The notes: generated by a model from the sequence alone, not told the origin. A stretch of DNA of 5,461 nt from Holophagae bacterium (GCA_030609785.1 JAUWTC010000214.1:1-5461); one strand, 5' to 3'. Shown: positions 1 to 5,461, numbered from the stretch's first letter. Translations and numbers: made by a program.

Positions 1-510
1 GTGGTTCAAGATGGAGACACTGTCGAACTCGACGGACTCGAGATCGTCGCCCACTACACCCCCGGACATGCGGTGCACCATATCGCCTGGCAGATCGGTA
101 AGGCCGTCGCGACCGGTGATGTCGGCGGCGTTCGATTCCCCGGCGCCTCTCACGTTCTGCCGCCGATGCCGCCCCCGGATATCGACGTCGATCTGTGGAT
201 TCAAAGCCTCGAACGCATCCGAGCCGTCGAGCCGGAATTGCTGTTGCTGACGCATTTCGGAGCCGTGGACGATGTTGAACGCCACCTGGACGAGTTGGAG
301 GGCAGGTTGTCGAGGTGGCTGGATATTGCAGAGCGGACCTTGGCCGAAGACAACGGAGCGACTACGGTTGCCGAGGCTGTTCTGGCCCTGGACGAGGCAG
401 AGATGGCCGAGTCAACCGTTCCCCCCGGGGCTATCGATCGCTACCGAAAGCTCTGTCCGATGGAAGCCAATGCCGCGGGCCTGGAACGCTACTGCAGGAA
501 ACGAGGATAG
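1..510 (+). CDS. MBL-fold metallo-hydrolase, C-terminal part (5' end outside window)
   Basis: This is the C-terminal 169 residues of a metallo-beta-lactamase-fold hydrolase, a family of metal-dependent hydrolases acting on varied esters, thioesters and lactams. Seen: TPGH at residues 19-23 (H23, third metal-ligand motif), TGD at 38-40 (D40, the bridging aspartate) and LTHFG at 83-87 (H85, the last metal ligand). A helical tail to residue 169 follows, rich in charged and aliphatic residues. The HxHxDH motif that should lie upstream is absent, so the gene is cut by the window edge and the GTG at base 1 is more likely an internal valine codon than the start. It ends at TAG 508-510. There is no signal peptide to judge. 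The substrate cannot be told from this part; it does not show the hallmarks of a true beta-lactamase. The next gene begins 60 bp downstream in the same direction. Confidence 0.85.
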   Translation: MVQDGDTVELDGLEIVAHYTPGHAVHHIAWQIGKAVATGDVGGVRFPGASHVLPPMPPPDIDVDLWIQSLERIRAVEPELLLLTHFGAVDDVERHLDELEGRLSRWLDIAERTLAEDNGATTVAEAVLALDEAEMAESTVPPGAIDRYRKLCPMEANAAGLERYCRKRG

Positions 511-570
511 CCTCGCGGTTGCGGGCGGATTTCGCATTCAGCCGGGAATTTCGTTATCCTTATCACCGCC

Positions 571-1340
571 ATGAGCAAAAATCAGTCTTGGATTAACGCT
601 GTCCTGTTGGTATTTATCACCATCGCCAGTTTCACTCCTGCGCTCGCCCCCAGGACGAGCACCTTCGCCGAGAGGCCGAGCAGGCGGAGACGGTCGCCAA
701 CACCAAAAAGCCCGGCGATTTTGTCATCGCCCCAATTCCGATCTTGAATCCAACCCTGGGGGTCGGGTTGGCCGTCGGCGCCGGCTATCTCTACCAGATC
801 GACGAAGGTTCCTACCCCTCCATCTCCGGAATCGGCGCCCTCTACACAGATACAGACAGCAAGGCCTTTGCTGTCGCTCAGTCCGCCAACTTCAAGGGAA
901 ACGATTGGAAAATCGTTGGCGGGGTTGGCGCATATGACCTCAACCTCGAGTTCTACGGGGTCGGCTCCGGCGCCGGTGACGACGACCGCTTCTTGCCGGT
1001 CAACCAGCAGGGGTGGTTTGCCGGGGTCTAAGGACTGCGCCGGATCGCGGGGCACTGGTACGGCGGCCTCAGCTACGCCTACATCACGATCGACTCGACC
1101 TTTGACCTCAGCGTTTTGCTGCCGGGATTTCCCGTCGAACCGCCTCCTGAATCCGAGGATGCCTCGGCCATTGCGACTCTGGGCCTTGTCGGCGAGTACG
1201 ACTTCGACCACCTCCTTCCCAGCTTCGGAGGAGGTATTCGCTATTTGTTGTCAGCCGAGAACGGGCTCAATATCTCCATCGACTACGCGGTCGGCAAAGA
1301 ATCCGACGCGGTCTACTTCTTCGTCGGAGAGTCGTTCTAG
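571..1340 (+). pseudogene. Decayed BamA/TamA (D15-like) outer-membrane beta-barrel protein
   Basis: The ATG at 571 opens a convincing signal peptide ending FTPALA (residue 26), but that frame stops at TGA 745-747. The rest of the protein lies in the third frame. Adding one base in the C5 run at 647-651 joins the signal peptide to a mature start of PQDEHLRREAEQ. After this come strand-like segments such as PIPILNPTLGVGLAVGAGY, typical of D15/BamA-like barrels that lack POTRA domains. The same frame is then stopped by TAA at 1029-1031 and resumes directly with GLRRIAGHWYGGLSYAY. It ends in YFFVGESF at 1338-1340, a classic outer-membrane C-terminus with terminal Phe. The reconstructed length is about 256 residues, whereas such barrels usually need well over 350. 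EYD near 1194-1202 runs straight into LLPSFGGGIRYLL, so the middle strands appear deleted around 1200-1212. Seen: the frame change and the stop. Family assignment is by recognition; the deletion is inferred. A non-functional gene is most likely. Sequence error could explain the two point lesions but not the short length. Confidence 0.7.
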
Positions 1341-1374
1341 ATCGAGCCTGTGGAATATGCACAACTCAATTTGG

Positions 1375-1380
1375 TATATA
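1375..1380 (+). promoter_or_regulatory. Possible extended -10 element upstream of the arylsulfatase
   Basis: TATATA preceded by TGG (1372-1374) resembles an extended -10 box in an AT-rich island between the barrel remnant and the sulfatase. No good -35 hexamer is seen about 17 bases upstream. It would give a leader of roughly 80 bases containing the hairpin at 1401-1431. The call rests on sequence resemblance only. Confidence 0.3.
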
Positions 1381-1400
1381 GATAGCGTTCACACCAAGCC

Positions 1401-1431
1401 GCTCCAGCGGGCGTTTCCGCCCTGAAGGAGC
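1401..1431 (+). promoter_or_regulatory. Stem-loop in the arylsulfatase leader
   Basis: GCTCC (1401-1405) pairs with GGAGC (1427-1431), and inside it GGGCG (1409-1413) pairs with CGCCC (1418-1422) around a TTTC loop. The two stems are separated by a small internal loop (AGC opposite TGAA). No T-run follows on either strand, so an intrinsic terminator is unlikely. The 3' arm covers a Shine-Dalgarno-like AAGGAG at 1425-1430, so the fold could affect translation of the short upstream ORF at 1434-1487. Pairing is seen; a regulatory role is inferred. Confidence 0.4.
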
Positions 1432-1433
1432 AA

Positions 1434-1487
1434 ATGGCTGATATTCAACAATGCGGAGGGAGAAACAATGAAACGCTCATTTACTAG
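1434..1487 (+). CDS. Possible 17-codon upstream ORF overlapping the arylsulfatase start
   Basis: ATG at 1434 opens a 17-residue reading frame, MADIQQCGGRNNETLIY, that stops at TAG 1485-1487, inside the sulfatase gene but in another frame. AAGGAG lies only three bases upstream, which is short for efficient initiation. It spans the sulfatase ribosome binding site and start codon, the arrangement expected for translational coupling or a leader peptide. It shows no run of one amino acid that would point to attenuation. It may well be chance. Confidence 0.2.
   Translation: MADIQQCGGRNNETLIY
1455..1460 (+). promoter_or_regulatory. Ribosome binding site of the arylsulfatase
   Basis: GGAGGG lies seven bases before the ATG at 1468, close to ideal in sequence and spacing. 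It settles the start, which is also the one that gives a clean signal peptide. Confidence 0.8.
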
Positions 1488-3831
1488 AATCATCTCGACA
1501 ACGGTGGCCGTTCTGGCCGGTTTGGCCACGACGGTTTCCGCCCAGGCAACGTTCGATCGCACGACCCTGCCAATCCAGGAGCCGGAACGGCCCAAATATA
1601 GCGAGCTCGACGTGCGCAACGTGGAAACGCCGCCGTTCTTCGAGGTCAAGGCGCCCGAGAAAGCCCCCAACGTCGTGATCGTGCTGATTGACGACATCGG
1701 CTTCGGCGGCCCCAGCACCTTCGGCGGCCCGATCCAGACACCGACCCTCGACAGGCTCGCCGCGGCGGGACTCTCCTACAACAACTTTCACACCACGGCG
1801 CTCTGCTCGCCGACGAGGAACGCCCTCAAGACCGGCCGCAACCATCACACTGCCAACACCGGGTCAATTATGGAGTCCTCGACGGGGTTCCCCGGGAACA
1901 CCGGGCAGGTTCCGAACAGCGTGGCGCCTTTAGCCGAGATGCTCCGGCTCAACGGCTACAGCACCGGCGCCTTCGGCAAGTGGCACGAGACCGCCGCCTG
2001 GGAAACCAGCGTCTCGGGTCCCTTTGACCGTTGGCCCACCCACCAGGGTTTCGACAAGTTCTACGGTTTCATCGGCGGCGAGACTGATCAGTGGTTCCCG
2101 TTGATTTATGACGGCGTCACCCGGGTCACTCCGCCGCACACCGAGGGTTATCACTTCACCGTCGATATGACCGACCAGGCGATCGGCTGGGTCAAGGCTC
2201 AGCAGTCGATGACACCGGACAAACCCTTCTTCGTGTACTACGCCACCGGCGCCGTCCACGCGCCGCACCACGTTCCCCGGGAGTGGGCCGATAAATACAA
2301 GGGCCAATTCGACGCCGGCTGGGACGAGGTCCGTGCGGAAACGATCGCGCGGCAGAAAAAGATGGGTGTGATTCCCGCCGACACTGAATTGGGACCGAAG
2401 CCCGAGGACATCAAGGATTGGGATGCACTGTCCGCCGACGAACGCCGCCTGTTCAGCCGTCAGGCCGAGGTGTTCGCCGGATTTCTCGAGCAGACCGACC
2501 ACGCGGTCGGTCGCCTCGTTGCCGCGATCGAAGACATCGGCGAGATGGACAACACGCTGTTCATCTACATCGCCGGTGACAACGGCACCAGCGCCGAGGG
2601 CGGATTCGTCGGCATGTACAACGAGATGACCTACTTCAACAACGTCACCGAGAAGGTGGAGGATCTTTTACCGTTGATCGACGAGTGGGGTGGTCCCTAC
2701 ACCTTCCCGCACATGGCGGCCGGCTGGGCGGTGGCCTTCGACTCACCATTTTCCTGGACGAAACAGGTGGCCTCGGACTTCGGCGGCACCCGCAACGGAA
2801 TGATCATCCACTGGCCGGAGGGCATCAAGGAGAAGGGCGGACTGCGCACGCAGTTCTCGCACGTCATCGATATCGCGCCCACGATCTTGGAAGCCGCAAC
2901 CCTGCCGGAACCCAAGAGTGTCAACGGAACACCGCAGACCCCGATCGAGGGAACCAGCCTGCTCTACACTTTTGCCGACGCAAGGGCTCCGGAAAGGCAC
3001 ACCACTCAGTACTTCGAGATGTTTGGCAACCGGGCGATCTATCGAGATGGATGGCTTGCCCGTACCCTGCACAGGGCGCCCTGGCAGACCATCGACATGC
3101 CTCCATTGGAGTCGGACACCTGGGATCTGTACAACGTCCGCGAGGACTTCAGTCTCACCAACAATTTGGCCGCCGAACATCCGGAGAAGCTCGCCGAGCT
3201 GCAGGCCCTGTTCATGAGCGAGGGCGAGAAGTACAACGTGCTGCCAATCGACGACCGGGTCATCGAGCGGATGAATCCGGCTCTCGCCGGGCGGCCGGAC
3301 CTACTGGGAGACCGCACGTCGTTGACGCTTTACGACGGTATGGACGGCATGCTCGAAAACACCTTCATGAATGTGAAGAACCGCTCCAAGACGATCACTG
3401 CCGAGCTCGAGATCCCCGAGGGGGGAGCAAATGGTGTGATCCTCGCCCAGGGCGGACGATTCGGCGGCTGGTGTCTCTATATGAAGGACGGCAAACCGGT
3501 CTACACCTACAACTTCCTCGGGCTTGAGCGCTTTACCGTCGCATCGGACACAGAAGTGCCTGTCGGCGCCGCGACCGTTGTGCTCGATTTCGTCTATGAC
3601 GGAGGAGGGCTTGGCAAGGGTGGCATGGCGACTCTCTCGGTTAACGGAGAGACCGTCGCCGAGGGCCGGATCGGGAAGACTCAGCCTTTGATCTTCTCTG
3701 CTGATGAGACCGCCGACGTTGGTCTGGACAACCAGACGCCGGTCGCCGAAGACATCGGCATCGGACGTGACGAGACCCGCTTCAGCGGCAAGATCCACAA
3801 AATCACTCTCGATGTGAAGGATGTGAAGTAG
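1468..3831 (+). CDS. Exported arylsulfatase, formylglycine-dependent (sulfatase family, long form)
   Basis: It hydrolyses sulfate esters to an alcohol and sulfate, probably in the periplasm or outside the cell, to scavenge sulfur or carbon. Residues 1-26 form a signal peptide (basic MKR, hydrophobic core, VSAQA). The sulfatase domain starts near residue 67. By comparison with the Pseudomonas arylsulfatase, the metal ligands are D75/D76 and D371/N372. The CSPTR motif supplies C113, which should become formylglycine, and R117. Other active-site residues are K171 and H173 (GKWH), H264 and K432. From about residue 618 to 787 a beta-rich domain ends in FSGKIHKITLDVK, like the concanavalin/LamG-type C-terminal domain of long arylsulfatases of the mycobacterial AtsA/AtsD type. 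The length of 787 fits that group. Activation needs a formylglycine-generating enzyme encoded elsewhere. K121 (LKTG) departs from the usual aliphatic residue of the signature. The sequence does not show the natural substrate. Confidence 0.93.
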   Translation: MKRSFTRIISTTVAVLAGLATTVSAQATFDRTTLPIQEPERPKYSELDVRNVETPPFFEVKAPEKAPNVVIVLIDDIGFGGPSTFGGPIQTPTLDRLAAAGLSYNNFHTTALCSPTRNALKTGRNHHTANTGSIMESSTGFPGNTGQVPNSVAPLAEMLRLNGYSTGAFGKWHETAAWETSVSGPFDRWPTHQGFDKFYGFIGGETDQWFPLIYDGVTRVTPPHTEGYHFTVDMTDQAIGWVKAQQSMTPDKPFFVYYATGAVHAPHHVPREWADKYKGQFDAGWDEVRAETIARQKKMGVIPADTELGPKPEDIKDWDALSADERRLFSRQAEVFAGFLEQTDHAVGRLVAAIEDIGEMDNTLFIYIAGDNGTSAEGGFVGMYNEMTYFNNVTEKVEDLLPLIDEWGGPYTFPHMAAGWAVAFDSPFSWTKQVASDFGGTRNGMIIHWPEGIKEKGGLRTQFSHVIDIAPTILEAATLPEPKSVNGTPQTPIEGTSLLYTFADARAPERHTTQYFEMFGNRAIYRDGWLARTLHRAPWQTIDMPPLESDTWDLYNVREDFSLTNNLAAEHPEKLAELQALFMSEGEKYNVLPIDDRVIERMNPALAGRPDLLGDRTSLTLYDGMDGMLENTFMNVKNRSKTITAELEIPEGGANGVILAQGGRFGGWCLYMKDGKPVYTYNFLGLERFTVASDTEVPVGAATVVLDFVYDGGGLGKGGMATLSVNGETVAEGRIGKTQPLIFSADETADVGLDNQTPVAEDIGIGRDETRFSGKIHKITLDVKDVK

Positions 3832-3860
3832 AAAGACTCGGGGCTATTACAGTTCAATAA

Positions 3861-3899
3861 CGGTTCAGCGGACGGGGCTCAAGCCCCTCCGCTGAGCCG
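3861..3899 (+). terminator. Strong stem-loop after the arylsulfatase, probable terminator
   Basis: CGGTTCAGCGGA (3861-3872) pairs with TCCGCTGAGCCG (3888-3899) with a single G-T wobble. A bulged C at 3873 leads to an inner GGGGC/GCCCC stem closing a TCAA loop. That makes 17 base pairs in all, beginning 29 bases after the sulfatase stop. Only a weak ATTTG follows on the + strand, and the other side (TTATTG on the - strand) is equally weak. It could therefore be an imperfect or bidirectional terminator, or an mRNA 3'-end stabiliser. The pairing is certain; the role is inferred. Confidence 0.55.
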
Positions 3900-3906
3900 A
3901 GATTTG

Positions 3907-3916
3907 CTGACGTCAG
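3907..3916. promoter_or_regulatory. Perfect 10-bp palindrome, possible operator
   Basis: CTGACGTCAG is its own reverse complement. It lies 19 bases before the start of the small cysteine-containing protein gene and just after the stem-loop. A palindrome of this size could bind a dimeric regulator, but one copy alone is weak evidence. Confidence 0.2.
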
Positions 3917-3935
3917 TGATGAAAGGGCCACAGCC

Positions 3936-4364
3936 ATGAAGAACATCAGAAACCTCGTACTCGGCTTGACCGCGCTGGTCGTGCTCATGCTGGCGCCAAA
4001 TCTGCGGGCCGATGACTTGAGTGGCGCCGAGAAGCTGCTGTGCGCCTCGCTTGAGGCCACCCGTTGCACCCTCGACGGCTGTGTGACCGAAGATCCGGTG
4101 ATGTGGAACATTCCGCAGTTCATCGAGATCGACCTCAAGAACAAACGCCTGCAGACCACCGCAGCAAGCGGTGAGAATCGGGCCACACCCATCACGACCC
4201 TCGTTCGTGAGGACGGTCACATCTTCATTCAGGGCATTGAGGGCGGTCGCGCCTTTAGCTTCGTCATCCACGAGGCCAGCGGCGAATTGATTGCCGCAAC
4301 GGCTGCCTCGAAATCCGCCTCGGCGGTATTCGGGGCGTGCACACCACTTTCCCCGGCCGAATGA
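3936..4364 (+). CDS. Small exported four-cysteine protein of unknown function
   Basis: I do not recognise a named family with known function, although proteins with this pattern appear familiar as conserved hypotheticals. Residues 1-25 form a signal peptide (MKNIRN, hydrophobic LVLGLTALVVLMLAP, cleavage after LRA). The mature part of about 117 residues has cysteines at 36, 44, 49 and 135, enough for two disulfides and consistent with a periplasmic site. The middle alternates short polar and hydrophobic stretches (FIEIDLKNKRLQTT, HIFIQGIEGGRAFSFVI), suggesting a small beta-sheet fold. It ends near the motif VFGACTP. GAAAGGG at 3921-3927, eight bases before the ATG, supports this start. The stop lies 19 bases before the preferred start of the glycine-zipper gene, so the two are probably co-transcribed. 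It shows no lesion. Confidence 0.8.
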   Translation: MKNIRNLVLGLTALVVLMLAPNLRADDLSGAEKLLCASLEATRCTLDGCVTEDPVMWNIPQFIEIDLKNKRLQTTAASGENRATPITTLVREDGHIFIQGIEGGRAFSFVIHEASGELIAATAASKSASAVFGACTPLSPAE

Positions 4365-4370
4365 ACGCTG

Positions 4371-4376
4371 AAAGGA
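4371..4376 (+). promoter_or_regulatory. Ribosome binding site that selects ATG 4384 over ATG 4378
   Basis: AAAGGA ends one base before the ATG at 4378 but seven bases before the in-frame ATG at 4384. Only the second has workable spacing, so translation most likely starts at 4384 with MRLLIMFLSL. Confidence 0.65.
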
Positions 4377-4383
4377 TATGACC

Positions 4384-4821
4384 ATGCGTTTATTGATCAT
4401 GTTTTTGTCGCTGATGACGGCCATGCCTGCGCTGGCGGTGGCCCAGGACTCTGCCCAGAAGACTTTGGCCGTGACCCTTGAGGTCTACGTCTTTCCCACC
4501 GAGGGACAGGATGCGTCGCAACAATCCAAAGACGAGGCTGATTGCTACAAATGGGCCACCGAGAATACCGGCACAGACCCCTTTGACCTCGATTCCAAGG
4601 CCCAACAGGATGCCGCCCAGGCTCAGGTCGCCCAACAGCAGGCGGCCCAGTCCACTGCTGGTGCCGGTGTTTCCGGCGCTGTGCGCGGCGCCGCTGTTGG
4701 CGCCCTGATCGGTGAAATCGCAGACGACGACGCCGGCAAGGGCGCAGCCTACGGGGCCGCTGCCGGCGCGATCTCAAGCCGGCGCCGTGCGCGCCGCTCC
4801 AGTGCCCAGGCACAGGAGTAG
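4384..4821 (+). CDS. Gln-rich glycine-zipper envelope protein, truncated by in-frame TAG
   Basis: The 145-residue product starts with a signal peptide (MRLLIMFLSLMTAMPALAVA). A mature N-terminal region follows with VYVFPTEGQDASQQSKDEAD, Cys54 and TGTDPFDL. A Gln/Ala stretch (about 73-90) looks helical or coiled. A glycine zipper at about 92-131 alternates Gly and small residues (VSGAVRGAAVGALIGE, then GKGAAYGAAAGAI) and ends in a basic patch, RRRARR. Such zippers are known to insert in or pack against membranes in outer-membrane lipoproteins and OmpA-linked proteins. TAG at 4819-4821 cuts the gene, yet the same frame goes on with sequence that clearly belongs to it (see 4822-4932). A CAG-to-TAG change would explain it, because the stop sits in a Gln-rich run. 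The upstream cysteine-protein gene is 19 bases away and likely in the same operon. The truncated protein keeps the zipper but loses the second cysteine. Function is unknown; an envelope role is inferred. Confidence 0.72.
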   Translation: MRLLIMFLSLMTAMPALAVAQDSAQKTLAVTLEVYVFPTEGQDASQQSKDEADCYKWATENTGTDPFDLDSKAQQDAAQAQVAQQQAAQSTAGAGVSGAVRGAAVGALIGEIADDDAGKGAAYGAAAGAISSRRRARRSSAQAQE

Positions 4822-4932
4822 ATCGCGCAACAGTCCCAGCAGACCCAACAGGCTACGGCACAGCAGATCGAGAACTTCAAAAAGGCATTCTCAGTCTGTC
4901 TCGAAGCCAAGAAATACATGGTCAAATTCTGA
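4822..4932 (+). pseudogene. Severed C-terminus of the glycine-zipper protein
   Basis: Directly after the TAG at 4819-4821 the same frame stays open for 36 codons to TGA 4930-4932. It first continues the Gln-rich composition (IAQQSQQTQQATAQQ) and then gives IENFKKAFSVCLEAKKYMVKF, which I recognise as the usual C-terminal end of this protein type. With it the protein would be 182 residues and hold a second cysteine (residue 172) to pair with Cys54. There is no start codon or ribosome binding site at its head, so it is expressed only by readthrough or if the stop is an error. Confidence 0.7.
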
Positions 4933-5002
4933 AGACTTGGGTCCGAGGTGGAACGGCCTGATGCAGCTCAGTGAAAGTCAGCAATCAGTCTTTGGGGACG
5001 GC

Positions 5003-5008
5003 TATAAT
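5003..5008 (+). promoter_or_regulatory. Perfect TATAAT box, candidate -10 for the ion channel gene
   Basis: TATAAT lies in the 166-base gap before the channel gene. No convincing -35 hexamer is found 16-18 bases upstream, so the promoter would be weak or activator-dependent. It would give a leader of about 85 bases containing the stem-loop at 5056-5069. Confidence 0.4.
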
Positions 5009-5055
5009 TCGGGTCGATCGTTATTACTCTCAAGAAGAGATTGAGCGATTGAGTA

Positions 5056-5069
5056 CCATCTTCGGATGG
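5056..5069 (+). promoter_or_regulatory. UUCG-capped stem-loop in the ion channel leader
   Basis: CCATC (5056-5060) and GATGG (5065-5069) close a TTCG loop, giving the exceptionally stable C(UUCG)G tetraloop at RNA level. It sits 29 bases before the channel start. No T-run follows, so a terminator is unlikely; it may shape the leader or be chance. Confidence 0.3.
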
Positions 5070-5098
5070 GCTGTCTTAGATAGAGAAACGGAGTCCTT

Positions 5099-5461
5099 AT
5101 GAATCAGAAGATCCTCGGCCTGACACTTTTCCTCGTCCTCGCCGCTGGAGGCGTTATTGCCGCTGACCTTACGGTTCCCCCATCGGACGGACCGTTTCCG
5201 GTGACGGTCCTGGTCTACCTGCTTGATGTAGACGATATTGACTCCTCCAAGCAGACTTTTACTGCCAACGTCTTTCTGAGGCTCAACTGGACAGACCCCC
5301 GCCTGGCTCATGAGGGCGAAGGACCGGTCATCATGGGCATGGACGAGATTTGGCACCCGCATTTGCAGATTCTCAACCAACAAAAACTGTGGAAGACCTT
5401 CCCTGAGCATTTCGAGGTCCACCCTGATGGTGGGGTGCATTACCGGCAGCGTTATTGGGGA
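5099..5461 (+). CDS. Prokaryotic pentameric ligand-gated ion channel, N-terminal part (3' end outside window)
   Basis: The 121 visible residues match the start of a Cys-loop receptor superfamily channel, the group of bacterial ELIC and GLIC. Members assemble as pentamers in the inner membrane, bind a ligand or protons through a periplasmic domain, and open an ion pore. Residues 1-22 form a signal peptide (MNQKILGLTLFLVLAAGGVIAA). The extracellular domain then shows its strands and motifs in the family order: VTVLVYLLDVDDID (35-48, first strands), FTANVFLRLNW (54-64), WTDPRL (64-69, the conserved W-x-D-x-R-L), IWHPHLQILN (84-93, the W-x-P and Asn of loop A) and FEVHPDGGVHYRQR (105-118, loop E region). 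The Cys-loop segment and the four membrane helices lie beyond the window. GGAG at 5090-5093, five bases before the ATG, supports the start. The ligand and ion selectivity cannot be told. It probably has its own promoter. Confidence 0.88.
   Translation, partial: MNQKILGLTLFLVLAAGGVIAADLTVPPSDGPFPVTVLVYLLDVDDIDSSKQTFTANVFLRLNWTDPRLAHEGEGPVIMGMDEIWHPHLQILNQQKLWKTFPEHFEVHPDGGVHYRQRYWG

Noticed and set aside
1..3. GTG at the first base as a true start codon
   Set aside because: The protein would lack the essential HxHxDH metal-binding motif of its fold, so the frame must extend upstream of the window.
647..651. Programmed ribosomal frameshifting at the C5 run
   Set aside because: There is no downstream stem-loop or slippery heptamer of a known type, and the gene has other lesions, so a simple base loss is the easier explanation.
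1029..1031. Stop codon reassignment as the reason for interrupted genes
   Set aside because: The two interruptions use different stops (TAA and TAG), the sulfatase and the metallo-hydrolase end properly at TAG, and the barrel gene also needs a frameshift to be read.
582..1211. A 209-codon open frame on the - strand across the barrel remnant
   Set aside because: It lies antisense to clear beta-barrel sequence and has no recognisable protein, signal peptide or binding site. It is open because of the high GC content.
1401..1431. Leader hairpin as an intrinsic terminator of the barrel gene
   Set aside because: No T-run follows the stem on either strand, and the internal loop weakens it.
2685..3527. 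A 280-codon + strand frame inside the sulfatase gene
   Set aside because: It overlaps conserved sulfatase sequence in a different frame, and its composition is rich in Arg, His and Gly as expected of a frame shadow.

Overview
The window looks like a chromosomal segment of a GC-rich Gram-negative bacterium. Six of its genes or gene remnants all read on the + strand. The Gram-negative call rests on a decayed outer-membrane beta-barrel gene ending in the typical C-terminal Phe, and on five of the six products starting with a Sec-type signal peptide (the sixth is cut at the window edge). The protein families fit a proteobacterial or related lineage, but nothing here fixes the taxon. I see no tRNA, rRNA, CRISPR array or insertion sequence.

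Layout. (1) 1-510: C-terminal part of a metallo-beta-lactamase-fold hydrolase whose start lies outside the window. (2) 571-1340: a BamA/TamA (D15-like) outer-membrane barrel gene that appears dead. It has a one-base frameshift just after the signal peptide, an in-frame TAA, and an apparent internal deletion of barrel strands. (3) 1341-1467: a leader region with a strong hairpin and a possible 17-codon upstream ORF. (4) 1468-3831: an intact 787-residue exported arylsulfatase with the formylglycine motif and every metal and substrate residue I could place by family comparison. (5) 3861-3899: a long stem-loop, probably a terminator. (6) 3936-4364 and 4384-4821: two small exported proteins in tandem, a four-cysteine protein of unknown function and a Gln-rich glycine-zipper protein. 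The second is cut by an in-frame TAG, and its recognisable C-terminus continues in the same frame to 4932. (7) 5099-5461: the N-terminal part of a prokaryotic pentameric ligand-gated ion channel (Cys-loop receptor superfamily), running off the window. It has its own ribosome binding site and a TATAAT box upstream.

How they may work together. The sulfatase would release sulfate from organic sulfate esters in the periplasm or outside the cell. The two small proteins probably form one transcription unit and act in the envelope. The channel would sit in the inner membrane with its ligand-binding domain in the periplasm. The genes share an envelope location, but no common pathway is shown by the sequence. 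The main points of interest are the channel and the two interrupted genes, which could reflect real decay, strain-level variation or sequence errors.
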